From Blochmannia endosymbiont of Camponotus sp. (GTDB taxonomy: Bacteria > Pseudomonadota > Gammaproteobacteria > Enterobacterales > Enterobacteriaceae), in contig NZ_CP097757.1 in NCBI RefSeq assembly GCF_023586085.1, positions 682,001 to 746,000 of the forward strand: a stretch of DNA of 64,000 nucleotides. The letters are read 5' to 3'. Shown piece after piece: positions 9,596 through 21,031 of this stretch. A model generated the notes under the pieces. It had not been told where the DNA came from and made no database searches. It saw only the letters and a list, made by a program, of their open reading frames with translations. Each line of letters opens with the position of its first letter. Position 1 is the stretch's first letter. The translations under genes were made by a program, and so were the position numbers.

Positions 9596-10393
9596 TTATT
9601 TATGTAAGTCATTTGTATCATCTATAGTGGAAATAATATTAAACCCGCCATCAACATAAATTATTTCCCCAGTAATTCCAGATGATAAATTAGAACACAA
9701 AAATGCAGCAACATTTCCAATTTCTTCTATAGAAATATTACGGCGTATAGGTGATTGTCTCTGACAAGATGATAACATCTTTTTAAAATTCTTAATACCA
9801 GAAGAAGCCAAAGTACGTACAGGTCCACAGGAAATTGCATTAACACGAATTCCCTCCGGGCCCATGCTATAGGCCATATAACGAGTATTAGCTTCTAATG
9901 AAGCTTTAACCAATCCCATTACATTATAATGGGGTATTGCACGTATAGACCCCAAATAAGTTAACGTAACTAAAGATGCTTTATTATTTAGCATACTTCT
10001 GCATGCTTTAGCCATGCCCACAAAACTATAAGAACCGATAGCATGAGATAATGCAAAACCCTCACGAGTAACAGTATTAACATAATCACCTTGCAACTGT
10101 TCAGTAGGAGCAAATGCTATCGCATGAACAAACCCATCAAAAGTTAACCATTTTTTTTTCAATTCAACAAATAGCTGATCTATACAAAAATCCTCAGATA
10201 CATCACATGGTAATATAATATCAGAATCAAAATTTTTAGATAAATCTTGCACTCTTAATTTCAATTTATTGGTATGGTAAGTAAAAGCCAATTCAGCCCC
10301 TTCTCTATATAAAGCCTGAGCAATACCATAAGCTATCGACCGATGGCTAGCCATGCCGGTAACTAAAATCCGCTTATTACTAAGCAACGCCAT
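9596..10393 (-). CDS. fabI: enoyl-ACP reductase FabI
   Basis: FabI performs the last, NADH-dependent reduction in each round of fatty acid elongation. The 265-residue protein follows E. coli FabI (262). The catalytic residues are Y146, Y156 and K163 in [20 protein letters not shown], at the same numbers as in E. coli. The nucleotide-binding [13 protein letters not shown] region is intact. A GGAG ribosome-binding site precedes the ATG. The coding strand contains nine A in a row (window 10151-10159, read as KKK), a tract length that broke the gene at 0.3-1.3 kb but here leaves the frame open. Confidence 0.97.
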   Translation of the reverse strand: MALLSNKRILVTGMASHRSIAYGIAQALYREGAELAFTYHTNKLKLRVQDLSKNFDSDIILPCDVSEDFCIDQLFVELKKKWLTFDGFVHAIAFAPTEQLQGDYVNTVTREGFALSHAIGSYSFVGMAKACRSMLNNKASLVTLTYLGSIRAIPHYNVMGLVKASLEANTRYMAYSMGPEGIRVNAISCGPVRTLASSGIKNFKKMLSSCQRQSPIRRNISIEEIGNVAAFLCSNLSSGITGEIIYVDGGFNIISTIDDTNDLHK

Positions 10394-12074
10394 ACTTTCA
10401 TCTCCAAACCAGTGTATTGTGATTACATTTTAAAATATTTTAAATATAACAACCATTGTAGATTTATCTAACAATTATTGTCATACTTTTATAAAATTAT
10501 TTACACTCTTAATTATATAAATTGACATTTAAATATTTCTAAAAAATTAAAAAGTATTGCTATAATAGCAATATAAAATATTAAATATGTATAAATATTT
10601 ATATGATCGAATATATAACTTTAAAAATCTCAAAATAAATAAACAAAATATACACAATATTAAAATATTTCTATAATAAAAAGCAAATAAACTACATAAC
10701 TTAATGATAAATAACTTTGATTTACAAAAAACATGTAATGCTTTGAATATATAAAAATTTGATTACTACTACCTTTAATTATATTTGTGTCATTTACTTA
10801 TGCTCAAATACCATTGACCTACAAAATATCTTCCAAACATCCTACATTTAAATCACACTATAACTAATGATTAAAGTTTAAAATACTCCATTTATATTAA
10901 TCAATTTATTCATCAACATTTAACTAGTCACATTATATTTATTTTTAAACTAAATCCATATACTAACTAATATATAAAATATATTATCAATGTATGTACA
11001 TATACTACTTCCTACATATACCAATTCATAATATATATTTCTGTGATCAAAATATTATACAGGTAGTCAGCAGTTGTTAATAATTTATTATAACTCTATT
11101 ATCATTATCAAAAAAATTAATTTTTGAGATCAAAATATATGTAATATGCATACAACATCCTGTTTCTATTTATTTATACATCAACCTCATAATAAATTAT
11201 CTAAAATAAAATATTCTTTAATATTTTATTATGTTATTGCGATTATGAAATTTATATTTCATATCTATATAATTATCTTTAATTTATTTTATAAAAAATA
11301 CAAAAATTAATAATTTTATTTTTTATTCCCTATAATTTTTATACGTTTATATCTTAATAATAACATTTAAAATATAAAAATAAAATATATAAAATTACAA
11401 TCGTATCATATAGTTCAACATAAATATTATCTGTTTTACTGATCACTATACTAATTTAGACAGTAAAATAAAAAATTAAAATACATATAATACTTTAGGT
11501 ATTAACAACACTCATTCTCATTAAAAATATAATCAAATATAAAGATATTTGTTTGAATCTATAATTATCAACTGTAATCAAAAAGTTAAGTACCAATTAT
11601 TACGTATTACTTATATATATTAAAAATTTATCCTAGATTAACAATCTATAATAGATATTCATAAGTCCTGTTTAGTACATTCTATTGTTATAGATTCTAT
11701 AATTTATAAAAAGATATTCATATTTATAATTATATAATATAATTTTTTTATTATTTAATTAATACTATCTGTTACATATAGTGTTCACAACAATCGCTGA
11801 GAATAAAACATTCATACAGTTTATAGATATTTTATACAAATAAAACATATAATACTCATCATAATAAACTTTGGTAATTACACGTATAATAATACCATTA
11901 TCATATATACTGAATGACTCATTATTCACTAAAAATATATTGTACTACAAATAACCATAATATAGATATCATTTAATATGATATATTTTTCCACTACGAT
12001 TTAACTATTAAGAAACCATCTATTCTTTAATAAAAACAAACATTATTGATTACATCTTTAGAGAGGTAACAAAT
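10394..12074. other. 1.7-kb gene-free region
   Basis: No protein or RNA gene could be supported in these 1,681 bases. Base composition is extremely AT-rich, and stops are dense in all frames. A small perfect inverted repeat (9-bp arms, one-base centre) lies at 10555-10573. The ribA ribosome-binding site GAGAGG is at the right edge. In E. coli the genes around ribA and fabI include acnA, the sap operon and rnb. None is recognisable here, so this is most simply the decayed remains of lost genes. Confidence 0.6.
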
Positions 12075-12665
12075 ATGCGACTTAGGCGTGTGACAGAAGC
12101 AAAATTACCAACAATTTGGGGTAATTTTTTAGTAGTAGGATTTGAAGAAAAATTTACTGGGCATAACCATGTCGCATTAATATATGGAAACATCACCGGA
12201 TCAGAGCCAGTATTAACACGAATACATTCCGAATGTTTAACGGGTGATGCCTTATTCAGTTCACGCTGTGATTGTGGATTCCAACTAAAAACAGCATTAT
12301 ATTGTATTACAGAAGAAAAACGTGGTATTTTAATCTATCATCGACAAGAAGGACGTAACATAGGATTGTTGAACAAAATTCGTGCTTATGCCTTACAAGA
12401 CAGCGGAGCTGACACAGTAGAAGCAAACCAATGTCTAGGGTTTGCTCCTGATGAACGAGATTTCACTATTTGTGCAGATATTTTAAAATTATTATGTGTA
12501 AAAAAAATACGTATTCTAACAAATAATCCAAAAAAATTAGAAATTTTAAATACATCACGTATTAATATCACAGAACGAATTCCATTAATAGTCGGAAGAA
12601 ATCCAGAAAATTCTAGATACTTAGATACCAAAGCCTTTAAATTAGGACATTTATTTCATAACTAA
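12075..12665 (+). CDS. ribA: GTP cyclohydrolase II RibA
   Basis: RibA opens the ring of GTP, releasing formate and pyrophosphate, as the first step of riboflavin synthesis. The 196-residue length equals E. coli. The zinc ligands are C54, C65 and C67 in [19 protein letters not shown], and the [21 protein letters not shown] block carries catalytic residues. It stands alone between two large empty stretches (1.7 and 2.6 kb), with a good GAGAGG ribosome-binding site. Survival of this isolated gene argues that riboflavin or flavin supply is under selection. Confidence 0.97.
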   Translation: MRLRRVTEAKLPTIWGNFLVVGFEEKFTGHNHVALIYGNITGSEPVLTRIHSECLTGDALFSSRCDCGFQLKTALYCITEEKRGILIYHRQEGRNIGLLNKIRAYALQDSGADTVEANQCLGFAPDERDFTICADILKLLCVKKIRILTNNPKKLEILNTSRINITERIPLIVGRNPENSRYLDTKAFKLGHLFHN

Positions 12666-13265
12666 TAAAAAATAAGAAATCCCAATACAATTAAATATTA
12701 ATTATTATATAGTGTCTCAAAATGAACTAAATTATTCTGTAATATAATACTATTTACGATTAATTTATGTATGAAATTACGTCATCATATATGATATATT
12801 TACATCTATTCATTTACATAAATAGATAATTGATATACAATGTAATTATATATAAAATTACCAAATTAGCACTACATTAAAACACTGTTAAATATAATTC
12901 AACGGTACTAAAAATGTTAATTAATTAAAATAATATATAAATAATCCATTGCAATAAACAATTTATATTTTAAATATTTAATTTAGTTTCTTATATAAAA
13001 ATTAGTTTCATTCATCCACATAAAATTGATCAAAATATTGGTTCTATAATTTCTACAATTTTTTGAATTAAATATTTTTTATTTTAAAAATTAAACATCC
13101 ACATATGATATAATCACATTTTATTTTTTATAAAAAATCTATTAGATTAGATCAATTCGTATAAAGTAAGTAGATTATATTTTCCTTGTGTCGATCTACA
13201 TCCCTGATTATTTTATGTCTACCATTTACATAAAATTGATTATAAAACAATAATTTTTAGTTATA

Positions 13266-13290
13266 CATTCTATTTATGATAAATAGAATG
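13266..13290. repeat. 11-bp perfect hairpin with 3-base loop
   Basis: The arm at 13266-13276 is the exact reverse complement of 13280-13290, around TGA. It lies in the middle of the gene-free region 3' of ribA, without an adjacent gene. It may be a leftover terminator or a small hairpin generated by chance. Confidence 0.5.
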
Positions 13291-14578
13291 ATTTCCCATC
13301 TAAGGCATACAAAATAATTCTAATAATACTAAGCTAGTAATTAACCATATCTTAAATTAGATTAAATATATACAGTTATAGAAAATATACGGAATATTTT
13401 CCTATAGGGTCATATTATATTAATTCGATCAAAAAATTTTATAATTTACTTTTTTAATCTTACATTTCTTAAAATAAATATAATCACTATTCAAAATAAG
13501 TAATACTATAAACATAAATTCTTTAAATAATAAAATTAATAAAAAATTTTAATTAAAAATACCAATTTATATAACTAACGACCAATTTGTCTAACGAATT
13601 AAATTCGTATCATGTATATTTAACACAAACATAACTTCTATGATTAACTACTCTCACTCTCTACTAAAATAAACAAAGTATATTTCCATATATCATTAAA
13701 CTTTATTTTTATATTTAAACCTTAATTATTATAGATTTATATTTTATTTAAACTATCTAATAAAATATACATTGGTTGCTACATTGCATATGTATACTTA
13801 CATAACATAATTTAATCTGAAAAATATATTGAATGCTATGAAAACAATCTACAACTTTAATTAATACCTTAGAACATTTTATCAATCTAACGCAATTCCA
13901 TTCCCAAATAGATGCTATTCCACATATCTAATTTAGATAACTTATTAAAATAAAACATATTTTTATATATGCTAAAACCCTATTAATCAATACATATCCA
14001 AACACTATAACAACTTCCAATAACTTATTTTACAATAATAAAACACTATTTGATATATATTTTGTTCCACGAGCTTTGTTCATATTAAGTTAATGTATTT
14101 ATCATACATACCTATACATAATCTATATTTAAAACCCAATTGAACACAAAACAATCTATAATAAGTAATTATGACAATTTTTTAAAATAATTAAATAGAG
14201 GTTTTATAATTATTATTAATCATCATTTTATGTAACTAATTCAAAATACACCATATTCTCAATATATAAATCACATATTTGGTATATATTCTTAATATTT
14301 AAAAAATAACTTTTAAACGAAAATTATAATTAATATGTGTCTAAAATAATTTACCTATCAATTCTCAATAAATTTCTCATATATACAAGTAAAAACAAAA
14401 CAAACAAATAAAATTTTATTTGATTTTCTATAAAACATAATTTTCATAAAACTATATTTAATTATATACTCGATTAAAACTAAGTATATAAATGACACCC
14501 ATTTCATAGTTAGATTTAATCCTAAATTTTAGAGAAATGTTTAACAATCTAAAATTTTTTAGATATATATATTAAATT

Positions 14579-14630
14579 TAATAATAGTTAATTATGAAAA
14601 TTTTTATTAAATTTCAATTAACTATTATTA
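14579..14630 (+). repeat. 15-bp perfect inverted repeat followed by a T run
   Basis: The arm at 14579-14593 is the exact reverse complement of 14616-14630, with a 22-base loop. A T-rich stretch (TGTTTTTTG) follows at once, as in an intrinsic terminator. No gene precedes it, so it may be the surviving terminator of a lost gene about 600 bases upstream of trpE. Confidence 0.5.
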
Positions 14631-15248
14631 TGTTTTTTGTAATTAAATTAACATTATTTAATTAATATTAAATTTATAAAAAATAATATAAAAATTATAA
14701 TATCTATTTATTAATACTTTATTGTAACATTTATTAATTGCTTAGTTATACCATTAACTAAAACAAAAAGTATATAATATTTAATTCAAAATTGGATAAT
14801 AATCATAACTCAATTTATACAGAACGAAAAATAATAACTATTTATATATTGAAATAAAAAATCCTATAAATAAATAAAATACAACAATATGTATCATAAA
14901 AAATTCAATACAATTTCACATTTACATTTATCAAACCAATTATACTATAAACAAAACCACAACATACAATTACCCAATATAGCAATACATAAAAAATTAT
15001 ATTCAACAAATAATTTTTAATATCTTTGCAATTATTGTCATTTAACATTTAAAAAATGGTAATACTAAGACGATTCATTTTATTACAAAATAGATACATA
15101 ATCATATCAAGATAAAACTGAATATTCTACTACTTAACCATTTAATAGTAATTAAACAGTTATTTAGAATGTTTAATATACTTGAAAATATTTCAATCAA
15201 ACCGTTAATATATATAAGATCTCAATAAATAACTGGAAAAATTAAATA

Positions 15249-16811
15249 ATGGAATTTAAAAAAACTCATATAGAATGTCTAAATATTCAAGTACGTTACC
15301 ATTCTAATCCTACAGCAATTTTTAACCAATTATGTAATAACCGTAATTCGACATTATTATTAGAATCATCAGAAATTAACAAAAAACATAACATAGAAAG
15401 CATGATGATTATTGACAGTGCTTTACGTATTACTGCCTATGGTACAAATGTCACCATACAAGCTCTAACTAAAAATGGCGCAAGTTTACTCCCATTACTA
15501 GAGAAAACTTTCCCAATACAAGTAAAAATTAATAAAACTGTTGATAAAATCAAATTGATATTTCCACCAATACAAACAATGATTGATGAAGATACACGTT
15601 TGCGATCAATCTCAATATTTGACTGTTTACGATCACTATTAATGATAACACAACCATTTAAAAATGTTCCTAAAGCCATATTTTTAGGTGGTCTATTTTC
15701 TTATGATTTAATATCTTGTTTTGAATCTTTTCCTAAATTAATTAATACTTATAAATGCCCAGACTACTGTTTCTACTTAGCTGAAACATTATTAGTTTTT
15801 GATCATCAACAACATACTGCTTTATTACAAAGCACTTTTTTTACTTCAAACACTTTAGAAAAAAATAGATTAAAAACTAGAATGAACCAATTAAAAACCC
15901 AACTCAATCAAACGCCTCAAACTATTCCATCTCAAAAAGTACACAATATGACATTACGTTGTCATCCAAGTGACGAAAAATATAAACAAATTATACGTAA
16001 AATAAAACGAGCTATACGCCAAGGAGAAATTTTACAAGCTGTTCCCTCACGACGTTTTTTTCTTCCATGCCCTTCACCATTAGCAGCATATCACATATTA
16101 AAAACTCACAATCCCAGTCCCTACATGTTTTTTATGCAAGACACGATATTTACACTTTTCGGAGCTTCTCCAGAAAGTTCTTTAAAATACAATGCAGACA
16201 CTCGACACATTGAAATCTATCCCATTGCCGGAACACGAGCTAGAACTCATCGTATTGACGGATCATTAGATACAGATTCAGATAATCGCATAGAATTAGA
16301 AATGCGCTTAAACCACAAAGAATTATCAGAACATTTAATGTTAGTAGATTTGGCAAGAAATGATCTGGCACGTGTCTGCAAAGCGGGCAGTCGGTATGTA
16401 GCTGATTTGTTAAAAGTAGATAGATACTCTTTTGTTATGCATTTAGTATCTAGAGTAGTAGGAGAATTGCGCCACGATCTCGACGTATTACATGCTTATC
16501 GTGCATGTATGAATATGGGTACATTAACCGGAGCGCCTAAAATTAGAGCTATGCAACTTATCTACGAAGTGGAAGGTACACGACGAAATACTTATGGTGG
16601 TGCTATTGGATATTTAACTGGTTCTGGAAGTTTAGATACATGCATTATTATCCGATCGGCTTATGTTACGAATCAAATAGCTACAGTACAAGCAGGAGCT
16701 GGCGTAGTGATAGATTCCGTACCTCAATCGGAAGCAGACGAAAGTCGTAATAAAGCTCGAGCTGTTTTACGCGCTATTGCTATAGCACATGCTTCTGAGG
16801 AGTTATTTTAA
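15249..16811 (+). CDS. trpE: anthranilate synthase component I TrpE
   Basis: TrpE makes anthranilate from chorismate using ammonia supplied by TrpG, and is the committed step to tryptophan. At 520 residues it equals E. coli in length. The N-terminal LLLES40 motif, which binds the feedback inhibitor tryptophan in enterics, is present, so inhibition is probably retained. The C-terminal chorismate-binding domain has PIAGTRAR, ELSEHLMLVDLARNDLAR, GTLTGAPKIRAMQLI and GGAIGYLTGSG. It heads a six-gene run with almost no spacing. An amplified or deregulated copy, as in Buchnera plasmids, is not suggested here. Confidence 0.98.
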   Translation: MEFKKTHIECLNIQVRYHSNPTAIFNQLCNNRNSTLLLESSEINKKHNIESMMIIDSALRITAYGTNVTIQALTKNGASLLPLLEKTFPIQVKINKTVDKIKLIFPPIQTMIDEDTRLRSISIFDCLRSLLMITQPFKNVPKAIFLGGLFSYDLISCFESFPKLINTYKCPDYCFYLAETLLVFDHQQHTALLQSTFFTSNTLEKNRLKTRMNQLKTQLNQTPQTIPSQKVHNMTLRCHPSDEKYKQIIRKIKRAIRQGEILQAVPSRRFFLPCPSPLAAYHILKTHNPSPYMFFMQDTIFTLFGASPESSLKYNADTRHIEIYPIAGTRARTHRIDGSLDTDSDNRIELEMRLNHKELSEHLMLVDLARNDLARVCKAGSRYVADLLKVDRYSFVMHLVSRVVGELRHDLDVLHAYRACMNMGTLTGAPKIRAMQLIYEVEGTRRNTYGGAIGYLTGSGSLDTCIIIRSAYVTNQIATVQAGAGVVIDSVPQSEADESRNKARAVLRAIAIAHASEELF

Positions 16812-16813
16812 TA

Positions 16814-17413
16814 ATGAGCAACATAGTATTACTAGATAACATTGACTCATTCACGTATAACTTAGTAGATCAGTTACGTGACAATGGACATAAAGTGTTA
16901 ATATATACCAATCAATTACCAATATCAATAATCATAAACACACTATCAAATATGATAAATCCAATTTTAATGTTATCACCAGGGCCTGGATCCCCCAGCA
17001 AAGCTGGATGCATGGCACAATTAATAAAACAACTAATTAGAAAAATTCCAATTATCGGAATTTGTCTGGGATATCAAGCTATCATAGAATTTTATGGGGG
17101 GCATATATCTCAATCAAAAAAAATTTTTCATGGAAAATCCTCTTTAATATACCACGATAATTTAGCTATGTTTTCTAATATACCAAACCCTTTTTTAGTA
17201 GGACGATACCACTCGCTAATAGGTAATTACATACCAAATAATTTAAAAATTAATGCCTATTACAATAAGCATGTAGCAATGGCAGTACGTAATGATTCTG
17301 ATCTAATTTGTGGATTTCAATTTCATCCTGAATCTATTTTAACCACCCATGGCACACAACTCATTACACAAACTATCGCGTGGGCAATATGTTTATCTCA
17401 AGGAAAAAAATAA
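16814..17413 (+). CDS. trpG: anthranilate synthase component II (glutamine amidotransferase) TrpG
   Basis: TrpG hydrolyses glutamine to feed ammonia to TrpE. The 199-residue class I amidotransferase has the nucleophile C84 in GICLGYQAI and the His/Glu pair in FQFHPES. Its ribosome-binding site GAGGAG lies within the end of trpE, and only two bases separate the genes. In E. coli TrpG is fused to TrpD; here it is a separate protein ending at TAA 17411-17413, one base before the trpD start. The stop codon directly follows seven A (17404-17410), so a one-base slip could produce a TrpG-TrpD fusion. Confidence 0.97.
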   Translation: MSNIVLLDNIDSFTYNLVDQLRDNGHKVLIYTNQLPISIIINTLSNMINPILMLSPGPGSPSKAGCMAQLIKQLIRKIPIIGICLGYQAIIEFYGGHISQSKKIFHGKSSLIYHDNLAMFSNIPNPFLVGRYHSLIGNYIPNNLKINAYYNKHVAMAVRNDSDLICGFQFHPESILTTHGTQLITQTIAWAICLSQGKK

Positions 17414-17414
17414 T

Positions 17415-18440
17415 ATGCAAGATATTCTGGAAACTTTATATCAAGGTAAAAACATCAGCCAAGAACAAAGTGAAAAACTATTTTATAACATAATAGAGAA
17501 AAAATTATCTTCTATACAAATAGCAGCTGCACTTATTAGCATGAAAACACGTGGAGAAACATTCGAAGAAACAATAGGCGCTATAAATATATTATTAGCT
17601 CATGCTAAACCTTTTCCCCGTCCAAATAGCTTGTTTGCAGATATCACAGGCACTGGGGGAGATAATTGCAATACTATTAATATTTCTACAGCAAGCGCTA
17701 TTGTTGCTTCAACTTGTGGTGCAAAAATTATTAAACACGGCAATTGCAGTATATCTAGTCTAACAGGATCAATGGATTTTTTAGAAAAAAATAATTTAGA
17801 TATAAAAACAGATGCGCAACAAGCACGTAAAAATTTTGATGAACTAGGTATATGTTTTTTACATGCTCCTCAATACTACGAAGTGGTGCATCGTATAATG
17901 CCTATACGCAAACAATTAAAAACTCCCACACTATTTAATATAATAGGACCATTAATTAATCCATCTAAACCTGTATTAACACTAATTGGTGTATACAAAA
18001 AAGAATTATTATCGCTTATGATTCAAGTATTGCAATTACTCAAATATGATCACGCAATAGTAGTACATTGCGGAGGAATAGATGAAGTAGGGTTACACGC
18101 CCCTACTCATATAGCAGAATTACACAATAATACAATAAACAACTATGTTTTAACAGCGGGAGATTTTGGATTAAACTCCTATCCAATAGAAACACTGTAC
18201 TGTCATTCAAGAAACCAAGCTCACGAATACATGATTAATTTACTAAAAGGAAAAGGAGAGCCTGCGCATTCAGCCATAACAGCTGCCAATGTAGCATTAT
18301 TATTAAAATTATTTGGATATGGCAACTTACGTGATAATACACAATTGGCTCTAGACAAAATACACCATGGTATTCCTTACGCTCGTTTGTTATCTTTATC
18401 AAAAAATAGGATACAAAAACATGCAACACACAATACTTGA
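17415..18440 (+). CDS. trpD: anthranilate phosphoribosyltransferase TrpD
   Basis: TrpD transfers the phosphoribosyl group of PRPP to anthranilate. The start ATG at 17415 (MQDILETLYQGKNISQEQ) aligns with the beginning of the TrpD part of E. coli TrpGD (LQPILEKLYQ). The open frame continues upstream inside trpG to 17349, but that part has no homology in this frame. The 341 residues hold GTGGD (79-83), NIST (89-92) and the KHGNCSISS motif. An AGGA site lies 11 bases upstream. Its end overlaps the start of trpC by 20 bases, a sign of translational coupling. Confidence 0.97.
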   Translation: MQDILETLYQGKNISQEQSEKLFYNIIEKKLSSIQIAAALISMKTRGETFEETIGAINILLAHAKPFPRPNSLFADITGTGGDNCNTINISTASAIVASTCGAKIIKHGNCSISSLTGSMDFLEKNNLDIKTDAQQARKNFDELGICFLHAPQYYEVVHRIMPIRKQLKTPTLFNIIGPLINPSKPVLTLIGVYKKELLSLMIQVLQLLKYDHAIVVHCGGIDEVGLHAPTHIAELHNNTINNYVLTAGDFGLNSYPIETLYCHSRNQAHEYMINLLKGKGEPAHSAITAANVALLLKLFGYGNLRDNTQLALDKIHHGIPYARLLSLSKNRIQKHATHNT

Positions 18441-19791
18441 TGAAATTTTATCACATAAAAAAATATGGATAACTGAACAAAAAAAACGACACCCGTTACA
18501 TATCTTAAAAAATAAGATACAAGTAAGCAATCGTGATTTTTATCATGCTGTGTCCAATAAAAAAAAACAAACAGTATTTATATTAGAATGTAAGAAAGCA
18601 TCACCTTCTAAAGGTATTATCTGTAATGATTTCAATCCTATCCAGATAGCTCAAACCTATAAAAAATATTCCTCAGTTATTTCAGTACTAACTGACGATA
18701 AATACTTTCACGGAAATTTTAATATTTTACACCAAGTAAGTGAAATCGTAAAACAACCAATACTATGTAAAGACTTTTTCATTTCAGAATGGCAAATCTA
18801 TTTTGCACGATTACATCAAGCTGATGCCATTTTATTAATGCTATCAATTTTAGATGATGCAACATATCAAAAATTAGTTAAAATAACCCATACGCTACGT
18901 ATGGGAGTATTAACAGAAATAGTAAACGAAAATGAATTAAAACGTGCTAAATATTTAGGAGCTAAAGTTATCGGTATAAATAATCGTAACCTACATGATC
19001 TTTCCGTTGATCTAAATCGTACTATCACTCTCAGTAAACATATACCCAATACAATAACAATAATTAGCGAATCTGGTATTAATAATTATTGTCAAATCAG
19101 AAAACTTAGACCATATGTCAATGGATTTTTAATCGGAACAATATTAATGTCTCAACCACATATTGATATAGCAGTAAAAAAATTAATTTTAGGAGAAAAT
19201 AAAATATGCGGACTAACTCGAGTTAGTGATGCTTATATTACTAACAAATTAGGGGCGATATATGGAGGATTAATTTTTATTTCTAGCTCACCTCGCTATA
19301 TAAATATCATTACCGCACAACATATTGTTTCTAACGTAAAAAATTTAAGTTATGTTGGTGTATTTCATAATGCTACTATTTCTTATGTTATCAATATAGT
19401 AAATATATTAAATCTATCAGCAGTACAACTACATGGAACAGAAGATCAAAATTATATTAATATTTTACGAAAACAACTACCTATTACATGTCATATATGG
19501 AAAAGTATTAATATGAATCACAGACCTTTATTGTCATGTAATATACTAAACGTAGACCGCTATTTGGCAGATAATGGCGGAGGTAGTGGACAAACTTTTG
19601 ATTGGTCACTCCTTTCTAATATGCAATTAGAAAAAATAATTTTAGCAGGAGGATTGACAATAAATAATTGTATAAAAGCAACAAAAATAGGTTGTTTAGG
19701 TTTAGATTTTAATTCCGGAGTTGAAATCAGACCAGGTATCAAGAATCATAAGAAACTTATAAAAATATTTCAAATACTAAAATCTTATTAA
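18421..19791 (+). CDS. trpC: bifunctional indole-3-glycerol-phosphate synthase / phosphoribosylanthranilate isomerase TrpC(F)
   Basis: This fused enzyme carries out two consecutive tryptophan steps: isomerisation of phosphoribosylanthranilate (C-terminal TrpF domain) and ring closure to indole-3-glycerol phosphate (N-terminal TrpC domain). The start at 18421 (MQHTILDEIL) aligns with E. coli and lies inside the end of trpD. The 456 residues match E. coli's 453. The TrpC domain has ILECKKASPSKG, PILCKDFFI and ISESGI. The TrpF domain begins at about residue 257 with KICGLTR and ends with LAGGL and GLDFNSGVE. It contains an intact run of nine A (18559-18567). Confidence 0.97.
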   Translation: MQHTILDEILSHKKIWITEQKKRHPLHILKNKIQVSNRDFYHAVSNKKKQTVFILECKKASPSKGIICNDFNPIQIAQTYKKYSSVISVLTDDKYFHGNFNILHQVSEIVKQPILCKDFFISEWQIYFARLHQADAILLMLSILDDATYQKLVKITHTLRMGVLTEIVNENELKRAKYLGAKVIGINNRNLHDLSVDLNRTITLSKHIPNTITIISESGINNYCQIRKLRPYVNGFLIGTILMSQPHIDIAVKKLILGENKICGLTRVSDAYITNKLGAIYGGLIFISSSPRYINIITAQHIVSNVKNLSYVGVFHNATISYVINIVNILNLSAVQLHGTEDQNYINILRKQLPITCHIWKSINMNHRPLLSCNILNVDRYLADNGGGSGQTFDWSLLSNMQLEKIILAGGLTINNCIKATKIGCLGLDFNSGVEIRPGIKNHKKLIKIFQILKSY

Positions 19792-19838
19792 ACAATCAAT
19801 ACATTTAAAAATAATTAAAGGAACCAATATAAATCGAT

Positions 19839-21029
19839 ATGATAAAACTACAGTCCTATTTTGGTGAATTTGGAGGTATGTATGTACCACAGATTCTAAT
19901 ACCAGCACTTACTCAATTAGAAGAAGCATTTATATCAGCTCAAAATGATCCTGCTTTTCAAAAAGAACTTAAATACCTTTTAAATCATTATGCTGGTCGA
20001 CCCACTCCTTTAACGTTATGTAGAAACTTAACGAAAGGAACTCGTGCTAAACTTTATTTAAAACGTGAAGACTTATTGCATGGAGGATCTCATAAAACCA
20101 ACCAAGTATTAGGACAAGCTTTATTAGCCAAACGTATGGGTAAAAAAGAAATAATTGCTGAAACTGGTGCTGGGCAACATGGAGTTGCTGTCTCTATTGC
20201 AGCATCTCTTTTAGAATTAAAATGTCGTATTTATATGGGATCTAAAGATATACAACGTCAAGAACTTAATGTTCTACGAATGCAATTAATGGGTACACAA
20301 GTGATCCCAGTGCATCATGGTTCTGGCACCTTAAAAGATGCCTGTAATGAAGCTATGCGGGAATGGTCTAGAACTTATGAATACACTCATTATATGCTCG
20401 GTACAGCTGCCGGCCCTCATCCTTTTCCCACAATTGTTAGAGAATTTCAACGTATTATTGGAAAAGAAACATATAAACAAATACAAACATATGAACAGCG
20501 TTTACCAGATGCAATTATCGCTTGCGTAGGAGGAGGATCTAATTCTATTGGAATATTTTCTGATTTTATTGATACACCATCAGTACAATTATTAGGTGTA
20601 GAAGCGGGAGGTTTAGGAACAAATACTAAATATCATGGCGCTGCTCTACAACATGGAAATATAGGAATTTATTTTGGCATGAAAACTTCAATCTTACAGT
20701 CTTCAGATGGACAAATAAAAAATTCCTATTCTATTTCTGCTGGACTCGATTTCCCATCTGTTGGACCAGAACACGTTTACCTAAAAGACACTGGTCGAGT
20801 GAAATATGTATCTATTAATGATATAGAAGCTATAGCAGCTTTTAAGCAATTATCTGCTCATGAAGGAATCATTCCAGCTCTAGAATCCGCTCATGCTTTG
20901 GCACATGCGCTAAAAATAATTCAAGAACAACCAAATAAAATACAAATTTTAGTAGTGAATTTATCTGGACGTGGAGATAAAGATATTTATACAGTTAATA
21001 ATGTATTACAAACACAAAAAGAGATATAA
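19839..21029 (+). CDS. trpB: tryptophan synthase beta chain TrpB
   Basis: TrpB condenses indole with serine to tryptophan, using PLP. At 396 residues it is one shorter than E. coli TrpB. The PLP lysine is K86 in HGGSHKTNQ, and GGGSNSIG binds the cofactor phosphate. The AETGAGQHG loop and the C-terminal LSGRGDKD motif are intact. A 47-base gap separates it from trpC, the largest in the operon; AAAGGA lies 15 bases before the ATG, a rather long spacing. It forms an alpha2-beta2 complex with TrpA, encoded two bases downstream. Confidence 0.98.
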   Translation: MIKLQSYFGEFGGMYVPQILIPALTQLEEAFISAQNDPAFQKELKYLLNHYAGRPTPLTLCRNLTKGTRAKLYLKREDLLHGGSHKTNQVLGQALLAKRMGKKEIIAETGAGQHGVAVSIAASLLELKCRIYMGSKDIQRQELNVLRMQLMGTQVIPVHHGSGTLKDACNEAMREWSRTYEYTHYMLGTAAGPHPFPTIVREFQRIIGKETYKQIQTYEQRLPDAIIACVGGGSNSIGIFSDFIDTPSVQLLGVEAGGLGTNTKYHGAALQHGNIGIYFGMKTSILQSSDGQIKNSYSISAGLDFPSVGPEHVYLKDTGRVKYVSINDIEAIAAFKQLSAHEGIIPALESAHALAHALKIIQEQPNKIQILVVNLSGRGDKDIYTVNNVLQTQKEI

Positions 21030-21031
21030 AA

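Larger units (their letters stand above)
12666..15248. other. 2.6-kb gene-free region
   Basis: Nothing protein-coding could be supported in 2,583 bases. In E. coli the interval between ribA and trp includes cysB, topA and other genes, which have left no recognisable trace. It contains hairpins at 13266-13290 and 14579-14630 (listed separately) and a 7-bp repeat around an A near 13594. No Trp-rich leader peptide or attenuator-like pair of hairpins was seen just before trpE, so the E. coli type of trp attenuation appears absent. Confidence 0.6.

Noticed and set aside
11043..13037. Repeated GATCAAAATAT words at about 11043, 11129 and 13026
   Set aside because: Only 11 bases shared in extremely AT-rich DNA, irregularly spaced; probably chance.
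15000..15248. Possible trp leader peptide and attenuator
   Set aside because: No short frame with consecutive Trp codons and no pair of alternative hairpins was seen before trpE.
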